A stretch of DNA of 64,000 nt from Hymenoscyphus infarciens (taxonomy: Eukaryota > Ascomycota > Leotiomycetes > Helotiales > Helotiaceae): contig LLCB01000157.1 of NCBI GenBank assembly GCA_001414345.1, positions 62,001 to 126,000 of the forward strand, given 5' to 3'. The position numbers and the translations under genes were made by a program. Below, one piece after another: positions 34,319 through 44,853 of this stretch. Position 1 is the stretch's first letter, and each line of letters opens with the position of its first letter. The notes under the pieces were generated by a model, which was not told the origin of the DNA, ran no database searches, and saw only the letters and a list, made by a program, of their open reading frames with translations.

Positions 34319-35642
34319 AGAGATCTCGGTTATTTTTCTTATTAGACTTTTATATTCTCTAATCTCTTATATATAAATACTTCTACTCGAGATAGTAGAA
34401 GGCTAATTTAGTCTTTTCTTCTATATTAGAGCCTAGTATTTATATAACTTATTCTATTAAATACACTTCTATATACTTCTTCGATAGTTTTATATATTTC
34501 GTACTATTATACTCTAGATAATATTCTTAAGAGTAAGTTTCTACTTCTAGACTCTATCTAACTTCCTCTCTTATACTCTAGTATATTACTAGCTCTAGTT
34601 AGTAAAAATAGCAAGTAGCGTTCGTAGATATAATAGCTCGTAGTTAGTATTATATATATATACTAGCTTCGTAGAGTATTAGACTTCTAGAGTCGAAGTT
34701 TCTTTAAGTATCTCTTTAAGTAGCTAGCGCGCTACTAGACTTCTAGTTTTGAATATCTACTCGTAGTAGAGCTTTATATAAGTTCTTTAAGAGAGTAAGC
34801 TACTAAAGAGAGATATCTCTTAGAGTATACTAGCTTATAGCTAGGCTTTTAAATACTTATTAAATATAAGTATTAAGAGGTTAGTTATACTAACTAATAG
34901 TAGAGAGCGTTCTAAATACGTAGTAATATATTAAATACGTAAGTAGAAGATAAAGATATTATAGAGTATACTATAAATATAAACTAGGCTTATAACTATA
35001 ACGTATCTTTAAGTTAAAAACGCTCTAAGAAGCTTTATATTTAGAAGTGAAAACTCTATTATATATATAGAGAAAAGAGGTTATATAAGACTCTCTTTTT
35101 TCTATAATATCTTTTTAGCTTATATAAATATCTAATAAAATATTCTAAATAGTAATCTTATATAAGTTAATATATACTATTAATTATTTCTTAATATATT
35201 AAGTAATCGTTTAGCTTATAATATAAACTCTTAGTAAATAGTACTTAGTATTTTAATAGTAATAAGAAAAAATTATATATATATAAATTTTTTAAAGATT
35301 TAAAGATTTATATCTCTAAAAGTATAAAGCTTTTTTTTTAGTAGTTTATATTCTATTTATCTATATACTAAGATATAAAAGAATAAAAGAGAGATTTATA
35401 TCACTTTTAAATATATAGAATTAAAATATATATATATATATTATCTTATGTTTTTTTATTAGTATATATTCTAGTAGATATATATAAGCTAAATAGACTC
35501 TAAGAATAGAAGATCTAGAAGTTAGAAATAAAGCTGAAAATAAAGAAAATAAGTAATTTTAACTCTATAAATAACTTAGAAATTATTATTTTTAAGCTAA
35601 TTTCTAGGTCTATTTTTAGATATATCTTATAATTTATAAAGT

Positions 35643-35953
35643 TATAATAGTACGAAATATATACTATAGAAGAAGAGATATATAAGAGTGCGTTCGAGAC
35701 TAAATAACGTATATAAATACTAGGCTCTAATATAGAAGAAAAGGAAAAACTATCTCTTTTCTAACTCTAGAAGAGTAGATAGCTATATATAAGAGGTTTA
35801 GATAAAAGGGTCTAAAACCGACTAACGTTATACGTCGGCTAATATAAAAGCTTAAACCTATATAACCTTCTTAAAATAGATAATATAAGATAATAGTAGT
35901 TAAAACCTTATATATAATAGGTACTTCTAGCTATCTAAGATAGTATACTATTA
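35643..35953 (-). mobile_element. Degraded LTR (about 311 bp), minus orientation
   Basis: It runs from TATAATAGTACGAAATATA to GATAGTATACTATTA, and is followed on the right by TATCTCTCTTCTTTAAAAAAG. That is the same LTR-end and polypurine-side sequence seen at 59,600-59,630. It is therefore the 3' LTR of a minus-strand element that extends to the right. Confidence 0.7.
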
Positions 35954-37703
35954 TATCTCTCTTCTTTAAAAAAGACTTATCTCGAGTCTTCTTTCTTTTA
36001 TTATTTAAGGTTAAATTAAGATAGTATAAGTAGTATAATATTTATTATATTTTATTAATATTATAAGTAAGAAGTTGAGATATTAGTACTAAATCGTATT
36101 TATAGATACTTATAAAAGAGAGACTTCGTTTCTAATCCTTTTATATTAAAGTAAGCGTTTACTAAAAGAGTATAGTCTAATCCTATCTAGTAGATTAGAA
36201 AAAGTTTAAAGTAAAGTTAGAAAAAGTTTAAAGTAAACTTAAAAGTTTAGAGTAGAGTTAGAGATTATTTAGTTAAGAGACAGTAATAACTTAGTTAAGA
36301 GCTTATTTTAAGAGCGTACTAATTTATATTCGATTCGAATTTAAATAAAAAAGTAAAAGAAAGTAAGAAAGTAAAGACTATAAGACTCTATACTAGAGTT
36401 AGTAGAGTTTTAGCTAGTTAAAAGCGAAGTTAGTACTAAAGTTATCTTATTATCTAAAGTTTAGAATAATAAAAGAGATAGTTTTAGCTAGTTAAAAGAG
36501 TTATTACTAAAGTTATTATATTACCTTATTCTCTTTAGAGTACTTAAGAACTTATTTATAATTATCTTCTAATTTTAAAGAAGAGTCGCTATTAGATTAT
36601 AAAGAGCTTAGAGCTAGATAGAGAGGCATTTTAAACTAAAATACTAATATTAAATAATTTCGTCGTTTCTAAATATTTAGTGCTTTAGTATTCTTTCTTA
36701 TCTAGAGTTATAATTCTAGCGTCTCTTAAACGTAGTAGACGCGTTTTAGAGCTAAGGTATATATTCTATATATAGAAGAACTATTCTAATTCTCTCTAAG
36801 TATAGCTATACTTAAAAAGTAAACGTTTCTTTAGTATAATCTTCTTCTAATTTTACTTCTATCTCTTTTAATAATATTTAGTCGGTATTATTAGAGATAG
36901 CGATAACTTAGCTAAGAGCTTACTTCTAAGTTTTATTCTAATAGAAAGCGTATTTCAACTAATTCGTATCTAATTTAAGAGAAGTAGTAGAAAGGCATTA
37001 GAGGTAGTAGTGTCTTTTAAGTAAAAGAGGTTTAAATTCAGGCTTTTTAAAAAGTAAAAGAGAGTTTAAACGAAGGTTTAAAAGAGAGTTAGATTAAGAA
37101 GAGTTTAAAGATAGAGTGTTTTTAACTTTAAAGTTCGCTTATAATTTTATCTATCTTATCTAACCGATTATTTTATTCTTTATTTTTATACTTCTATCTT
37201 ATCTAATTATTATCTATATTTAAAAAGTCTCTTTAGAATCTTTTATGTTTTTTAGTATATAGATAAGAATTAGAGAGGAATTGAATAGTTGTCTTTTGAA
37301 AAGAGAGGTAGCTTTAGAAGATGTTTATTACTTAACGCCTTATAACGAAGCTAGTTTAATATTTCAAAGATATTAGTAGAAGAGAGAAGAGTAAGATTAG
37401 ATTTAGAAGCCTTCTAAATAACTTTATATATTAACTTATTTACTAAATCTAGGGTTATTAGAAGCCTCTAGAATACTTAGTATATTCTTACTTCTTTAAT
37501 ATATAATATACGATTTTTACTAGCTATTTATATAAATATTAAACTCTAATATTACTAGCTGTCTAGGAGATTTCTAGAATCCTAGCTATTTGAGAATATT
37601 ATTATAATAGTCTAATTCTAGTCTAAAGTGAAATAAAAGTAATAAAAAGCTTAAAGAGATATTATAAATACTATTACTAGTAAAGAAGAGTTTTTCCTTT
37701 TTA

Positions 37704-37854
37704 TATAATAGTATAAAATATATACTATAAGAGAAGAGGTATATAGAAGTGCGTTTAAGACTAAATAATATATATAGATACTAGGCTCTAATATAGAAGA
37801 AAAGGAAAAACTATCTCTCTTCTAACTCTAGAAAAGTAGGTAGCTATATATATA
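37704..37854 (-). mobile_element. LTR fragment truncated by the tandem units
   Basis: The first ~150 bp match the LTR at 35643 (TAGTATAAAATATATACTAT... then ACTATCTCTCTTCTAACTC). The match stops where the first 1.72-kb unit begins in opposite orientation. Confidence 0.6.
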
Positions 37855-40800
37855 TAACGGTATACCGTTCTATATAGCCGAGATTATATAGTATATACTA
37901 TATATATAAGGTTTTAGTAGTTATTATCTTATATTATCTATTTTAGAAAGGTTACGTACGTCTAGGCTTTTAGACGTACTTCGTAGTTTTAGGCTTTTAT
38001 ATTAGCTAACGTATATCGTTATTTAGTTTTATACCTCTTATATATTAGTATTATTTAGAGCTATCTTCGCTCTTTACCTTTAGTTTTTATATTAATAACT
38101 ATAAATAGACTACTTCTCTACTCTACTTCTATCTTATTATTATATTAAACTAAAGATTACTCTTCTTATTAAGCTTCTTAACCTTACTTTTATTCTAGCC
38201 TCTCTATTACTAACTCTATAAACCTCTTTAAAAACAGCTTCTTAGACCTCTTACTAGTAACTCTTAAATTAATACCTAGTTTAAGACCTCTCTCTAGCTT
38301 TAAATCCCCTCTTTCTAGTATCTAACCCTCTTCTAGCTTTAGATTTTCTCCTTCTAGTATCTAATCTCTATCTAGTATCTTTAGATCTCCTCTCTCTAAT
38401 ATCTTTAGATCCTCCTCTTCTAGTATCTTTAAATCTCTTTCTCTAACGTTTATAGACCTTACCTCCTCTCTCTTAAATTAATATTATATTAAACTAGTTC
38501 TATTATAAGGTATAGAGTAATAACCCTCTTCTAGGAATACTACTACCTCTAATACCTTCTTACTACTTCTTAACTCTTAAATTAAATATAAATTAGTTAA
38601 AATATACTTTCTATTAAGACTAAAGAAGTAAGCTCTTAATTAAGTTATTACTATTAATCCTAACTAAATATTATCTAAAAGAGATAAAAGTAGAATTAGA
38701 AGAAGAATATACTAAAGAAACTTTTATTAACTTTAAAAGGTTACTTTTTAAGTATAGTTATACTTAGAGAGATACTAAAATTAAAATACTTCTTTTATAT
38801 ATAAGATATATCTTAGCTTATTTAAATCCTCTATAATATAATAGTAACTCTTCTTTAAAATTAAAAGATAATAATTAAGTCTTTAAGTACTTTTAAAGAG
38901 AATAAAGTAATATAATAACTTTAGTATTAAGTTTATTTAACTAGTTAAAACTACCTCTTTTATTATCTTTAAATACTTAAATAATTTAATAAACTTTAGT
39001 AATAACTTTACTTTTAATTAGCTAAAACCCTTTCTTTTATTATTTTAAACTTTAAATAGTATTTTTAACTTTAGTAATAACTTTACTTTTAACTAGCTAA
39101 AACTCTACTAACTCTAATTAGAGTCTTACTTTCTTTTAGTTCTAGCTAAGTTAGAAGTTTTATTTAAATTTAAATTAGATATAAGTTAATATACTTTTAA
39201 AGTAAGCTTTTAACTAAGTTATTACTATTACTTATAATATTACCTCTTAATATTTACTTCTAACTTTACTTTAAACTTTTTCTAACTTACTAGATAAGAT
39301 TAAACTATACTCTTTTAGTAAATACTTATTTTAATATTAAAGGATTAGAAATAAAGTCTTTTTATAAGTATTTATAGTTATAATTTAAGACTAATATCTT
39401 ATCTTACTTATAATAAATTATAATAAATAAAGTATTTATAAACTTAAGTTAGCTATAATTTAGACTTTAACTAACTTATAATAATATAATAATATAATAC
39501 TTATACTATTTTAATTTAACTTTAAACTATAAGAGAGAGAAGACTTAAAATAAGTCTTTTTTAAGAGAGAGGGATATAATAGTATACTATCTTATATAGC
39601 TAAGATTATATAGTATATACTATATATATAAGGTTTTAGTAGTTATTATCTTATATTATCTGTTTTAGGAAAGTTATATATATCTAAGCTTTTAGATATA
39701 CTTTATAGGTTTAGGCTTTTATATTAGCTAATATATATTATTATTCGGTTTTATATCTCTTATATATTAGTATTATTTAGAGCTATCTTTATTCTTTACC
39801 TTTAGTTTTTATATTAATAACTATAAATAGACTACTTCTTTACTTTACTTCTATCTTATTATTATATTAAACTAAAAGTTACTCTTCTTATTAAGCTTCT
39901 TAACCTTACTTCTATTCTAGCCTTCTTATTACTAACTCTATAAACCTCTTTAAAAATAGCTTTCTAGACCTCTTACTAGTAACTCTTAAATTAATACTTA
40001 GCTTAAGACTCTTCTCTAACTTTAGATCCTCTTCTTCTAGTATCTAACTTCTTTCTAGCTTTAGATCCTCTTCTTCTAGTATCTAACTCTTATCTAGTAT
40101 TTTTAGATCCTCTTCCTCTAGTATTTTTAAATCCTCTCTCTTCTAGTATCTTTAGATCCTCTTTTCTAGTATTTATAGACTTTACCCCCCCTTCTTTAAA
40201 TTAATATAATATTAAACTAGTTCTATTATAAGATATAAAGTAATAACTCTCTTCTAAAGACATTACTACCTCTAATACCTTCCTACTACTTCTTAACTCT
40301 TAAATTAGATATAAATTAGTTAAAATATACTTTTTATTAAAATTAAAGAAGTAAGCTCTTAATTAAGTTATTACTATTAATCTTAACTAAATATTATTTA
40401 AAAGAAATAAAAGTAGAATTAAAAGAAGAATATACTAAAGAAACTTTTACTAACTTTAAAAGGTTACTTTTTAAGTATAGTTATACTTAGAGAGATACTA
40501 GAATTAGAATACTTCTTTTATATATAGAATATATCTTAGCTTATTTAAATCTTTTATAATATAATAGTAACTCTTTTTTAAAATTAGAAGATAATAATTA
40601 AGTTCTTAAGTACTCTTAAAGGGAATAAAGTAATATAATAACTTTAGTATTAAGTTTATTTAACTAGCTAAAACTACTTCTTTTATTATCTCTAGATACT
40701 TAGATAATTTAATAAACTTTAGTAATAACTTTACCTTTAACTAGTTAAAACCCCTTCTTTTATTATCTTAAACTTTAAATAGTATTTTTAACTTTAATAA

Positions 40801-41589
40801 TAACTTTGCTTTTAACTAGCTAAAACCCTACTAACTCTAATTAGAGTCTTACTTTCTTTTAGTTCTAGCTAAGCTAAAAGTTTTATTTAAATTTAAATTA
40901 GATATAAGTTAGTATACTTCTAAAATAAGCTCTTAACTAAGTTATTACTATTACTTATAATATTACCTCTTAATATTCGTCTTTAACTCTACTTTAAACT
41001 TTTTCTAACTTACTAGATAGGATTAGACTATACTCTTTTAGTAAATACTTATTTTAATATTAAAGGATTAGAAATAAAGTCTCTTTATAAGTATCTATAG
41101 TTATAATTTAAGACTAATATCTTATCTTACTTATAATAAATTATAATAAATAAAGTATCTATAAACTTAAGTTAGCTATAATTTAAACCTTAACTAACTT
41201 ATAATAATATAATAATATAATACTTATACTATTCTAATTTAACTCTAAACTATAAAAGAGAGAAGACTTAAGATAAGTCTTTTTTAAGAGAGAAGGATAT
41301 AATAGTATACTATCCTATATAGCTAAGATTATATAATATATACTATATATATAAGGTTTTAGTAGTTATTATCTTATATTATCTATTTTAGAAAGGTTAT
41401 ATATATCTAGGCTTTTAGACATACTTCGTAGATTTAGGCTTTTATATTAGCTAACGTATATCGTTGTTTAGTTTTATACCTCTTATATATTAGTATCGTT
41501 TAGAGCTATCTTCGCTCTTTATCTTTAGTTTTCGCGTTAATAACCACGAATAGACTACTTCTCTACTCTACTCCTACCTTGTTATTATA
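37855..41589 (+). repeat. Direct tandem of ~1.72-kb transposon-derived units (2 full, 1 partial)
   Basis: Unit 1 is 37,855-39,576 and unit 2 is 39,577-41,299; a third begins at 41,300 and stops at about 41,589. Each starts with a TAATAGTATACTATC-like LTR tip, then GGTTTTAGTAGTTATTATC. Each carries a tract of CTAGTATCTTTAGATCC-like direct repeats about 450 bp in, and ends with AAGAGAGAGGGATA just before the next tip. An LTR-internal-LTR-internal-LTR array produced by unequal recombination explains this layout. Confidence 0.7.
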
Positions 41590-41756
41590 ATATAAGAGGT
41601 TTAGATAAAAGAGTCTAAAACTAACTAACGTTATACGTTAGCTAATATAAAAGCCTAAACCTACGTAACCTTTCTAAAACAGATAATATAAGACAATAGT
41701 AGCTGAAACCTTATATATAGCAGGTACTCCTAGCTATCTAGAATAGTATACTATTA
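41590..41756 (-). mobile_element. LTR fragment, minus orientation
   Basis: TAAGAGGTTTAGATAAAAGAG through to AGTATACTATTA matches the second half of the LTR at 35643-35953, joined directly to the partial third unit. Confidence 0.55.
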
Positions 41757-42950
41757 TAAAAGTAACTCTTAATATCTTTATATATAAACTTTCTTATTCT
41801 CTCTACTAGATATAGAAAGGAACTTAGTTTTATATAGAAGTAAAAGAGATAGATATATTAAAGACTAGAGATAGAATATAATAAAGAAGACTAGCTTTAA
41901 AAGTAAAAAAATATATAAATAGAAAGCTTTTAGAAGAATAGAAGTACTAATATAGCTAGGAAATCTAAAAAGCTACTCTCTCTCTAGAGTATAATTAGTA
42001 ATAGTTTTATTTTATTTCTCTAACTATCTCTTATTTATATAATATAGCTTAGAAGCTATAATATAGTAGGCTATCTTTTTACTATACTTATAAGCTAGTA
42101 TATTAGTAATAAAAGAAGAATAATTAAAGAAACTAAAGAGAATTAAATACTATATATTAAAGATTATAATCTTAGAGTACTAGCTTTAATTTACTAAAAA
42201 GTAGATAGTATAATATAGTAGAAATAGTAAATAATAACTATCTCTCTTTTCTAACTAGAAAACTTTTTTTTTTAAAAAGTATTATTTAAAAGATAGAATA
42301 GTTACTTTTTAATTAATTTAAAGAATATTCTAGATATTTATAAGTATTTAGAGAATAAAAGTATTAATTACTATTTAGATATATTAATAAAAAGAGTTAT
42401 AAAATGCTTATTTAGATTACTTAAGAGATTATAGTAGTAGAGATAATAAAGAATATAATAGTACTACGAGAATTCTAGAAATATCTTTATTTCTATCTTT
42501 CTTAGTAAATAAGAATTCTATACTCTTTAGTTTTTATAATATATTATATCTATATCTAAAGAAAGAATTATAGTAGTAATAGTAAGTATAGGAATTCCGT
42601 GCGTATAAGCTAGATTCTACTAAGCTATACTAAAATTACTATATTCTTACTAACTTCTTCTACTAATTATAGAAGAACGCTCTATTAGATTTATATAAAA
42701 CTAAGTATTAAGAGTAATATAATCTATTACTTAAACCTTCTTAGTTTTTAATTAGGCTAGAGTAACTTAAAGTATATACTATAATAATCTTTTAGAGACT
42801 TTATTAGTAAAATTATATACGTAGCTTAGGAATTATAACTAAATAGTTAGTTAGGAAAATGCTCTTCTTATAAAGTTCGACGTTTATAATCGTTGTTATG
42901 ATATATTATACTATATATTTACTAAGTTAAAACACTGTAAAGAGAGTAAC

Positions 42951-43382
42951 TTTTGGTGTGTTTTCGGCTAAATTTAGAGAGTGCGATATCGATTAATATC
43001 AACGGGGTTAAAAGCTTATAAATTAGTGGGTTTCTTATCAGTCTCCAACACCGCAATCAAATATTTAACTACCCACAAGCTCAAATCCAATCGACTGACT
43101 AACCAGACAGACAGCTTCCTTCCTAAAGACTCGAATATTGGCCCTGGTCACTCGAATCATCTTTTCTATTTGCGAGTTACAATTTCAATTTCGGGCGAGG
43201 GGTGCCACGAAACCCCTGGCGCCACAAGCATTCAGCTGCCATCGCGTTGCCATGATGGTCTTTCCCCCTCAATTCTCGTATCTTCGACGAGAAGTATGGT
43301 CATTCTGCGAGCCTTGAAAAAACCGGAAATACGATGACGAAGTAAGTCGACGAAGAATACAAAACCACATTCCCTACATGTA
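42951..43382. promoter_or_regulatory. Boundary of AT island and promoter of the hydrolase gene
   Basis: Base composition returns to normal within a few tens of bases at ~42,955. The remaining ~430 bp must hold the promoter and leader of the hydrolase. A 118-codon frame at 42981-43337 has no recognisable features. Confidence 0.45.
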
Positions 43383-44426
43383 ATGTCCACCCCAGAGACA
43401 GCAGCAGCGTCCGCCTCCCTCTCTCGATCTTCCGAATCACCCCCTCTTGCGAATCGAATAACATACTTCCTACGAATCTGGGGCCTCAAATTGGCAACTG
43501 CAATTGCTTTCAAACTCATCCGTCTGTCCAAAGCGACCCCGCCAGAACTATTGCCGTCGAGATTGAAAGCATATCCATGCCGCCCACACCAGGTCAATCG
43601 AATCTTTATTCCAACAGCACACAAGGCTGGGGAATTGCTACCTTTATACCTCGATCTACATGCTGGAGGCCATGTTCTTCTCGACGCCCGATTCGATGAC
43701 GAGTTCTGCGCGGCTCTGGCGAATAGACTCAATGTCCTGGTCGTTAGCATTGAATACCGCAAAGCCCCCCTTCACAAATTCCCGGAACCGATGTGCGATG
43801 TTGTGGCCATTGCGCAAGCTATAATCGAGGATACCACTCTGCCAGTGGACAAATCGCGCGTGGTTTTGGGGGGGTTCAGTGCAGGTGGGAATATTTGTCT
43901 TTCTGCTGCCCAGATGCCAGAGCTGAGGGGGAAATTGAAAGGATTGGTCTCTTGCTACCCCATTACAGATTTCACCCTTGCGCCGGCACAAAAGCACAGT
44001 TCGCGACCGTATCGGGATCCCAAAGACGTGGATGATTTGAAAGATTGGGGTCCTATATGGGAATGGGCATATATTCGACCAGGACAGAATCTTTACGACC
44101 CCCGATTGAGTGTTCGGTATGCGAAAAGCGAAGACCTACCCTCGTGGATATACATGGTTGGAGCCGAGTACGACATGCTTGCAAACGAGGCGAGGGAGAC
44201 TATATATAGTCTTGCAAGCCTGGACAAACACGAAAAAGAGGCTGCATCTTACGAGTTTGAGAAAAGTGGTTACAAGTGGACATTGGCTCGAGATGTGCGC
44301 CATGGTTTTACACACAACTTGATGGATAGTCCTACTGCTGAGGCTGTGGCCATGAATGAGAAGAGGACGGAAGAGCTGCTTCAAGCTCTTGGGCTGTGGC
44401 TATTCAAGGGTCCTTTTGCAGTTTGA
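43383..44426 (+). CDS. Alpha/beta hydrolase of the HSL (hydrolase_3) family
   Basis: The protein has 347 aa in one exon. The oxyanion motif usually reading HGGG is His93-Ala-Gly-Gly-His97. The nucleophile elbow is GFSAGGN with Ser166, and the other triad members fit Asp264 (AEYDML) and His307 (VRHGFTH). Residues ~29-45 are hydrophobic and may anchor or associate the enzyme with membranes. It probably hydrolyses carboxylic esters or related bonds; the substrate cannot be predicted. The ATG directly follows TGTA, and the protein starts with an Ala/Ser-rich stretch. It is the first gene right of the AT-rich island, in an ordinary, unmutated composition. Confidence 0.88.
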   Translation: MSTPETAAASASLSRSSESPPLANRITYFLRIWGLKLATAIAFKLIRLSKATPPELLPSRLKAYPCRPHQVNRIFIPTAHKAGELLPLYLDLHAGGHVLLDARFDDEFCAALANRLNVLVVSIEYRKAPLHKFPEPMCDVVAIAQAIIEDTTLPVDKSRVVLGGFSAGGNICLSAAQMPELRGKLKGLVSCYPITDFTLAPAQKHSSRPYRDPKDVDDLKDWGPIWEWAYIRPGQNLYDPRLSVRYAKSEDLPSWIYMVGAEYDMLANEARETIYSLASLDKHEKEAASYEFEKSGYKWTLARDVRHGFTHNLMDSPTAEAVAMNEKRTEELLQALGLWLFKGPFAV

Positions 44427-44853
44427 CGGTAACCAATCTCCCATCCGCCAAGCTGGCAATGGTAATAGTGCCATGCCAGCTGCGCCTGTTGAATTTCAAG
44501 AATTGCACGAGAAGGCTAGGGTAACTAAATCAAAACACAAGATTTCTATCACACGTTATTTTGTTTTCCTTTTGATTGTTCTAGACATTGGTTCAGGTGT
44601 ACGGGGAACTGCGAACTCTTACGAAAGTGCGATTAAGCTGGTCCAGTAGTATCTCACTTGCATCAAAAATCATGCCACAATTCACTCTCTTCCCTCGGAT
44701 CATCCCACACACGTGGCGCAGGTAGCCGTCAATTTGAAATCCCATGACTTATCAACCGCCACTTCCTTGTGCGGAGACAACTTGCTATTTAACCTCAAAC
44801 TTGCCTTGAAATCGATTGCAATTCAATTGCAACTCGAACAAAATCCGTTATTC
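44427..44853. promoter_or_regulatory. Intergenic region upstream of the trehalose phosphorylase gene
   Basis: The region covers 427 bp between stop and start. The coding frame is open upstream of the chosen ATG but only reaches a GTG at 44713, so the ATG at 44854 is taken as the start. No other feature is evident. Confidence 0.5.

Larger units (their letters stand above)
33340..42950. mobile_element. AT-rich island of nested, RIP-degraded LTR elements
   Basis: About 9.6 kb is strongly AT-rich and TA-rich with very few CpG, and no frame of useful length survives. The edges are sharp: ordinary composition resumes at the SET gene on the left and at ~42,955 on the right. The island contains LTR fragments in both orientations that share the TACGAAATATA terminus with the LTR at 59116-59609, two tandem 1.72-kb units, and an inverted relative of that unit (about 35,954-37,700). 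The mutational pattern (loss of C and G, many TAA/TAG) is what RIP leaves in repeated DNA. Island coordinates are approximate. Confidence 0.85.

Noticed and set aside
42981..43337. 118-codon frame upstream of the hydrolase
   Set aside because: It lies at the island border and in the likely promoter, with no family features and an antisense overlap.
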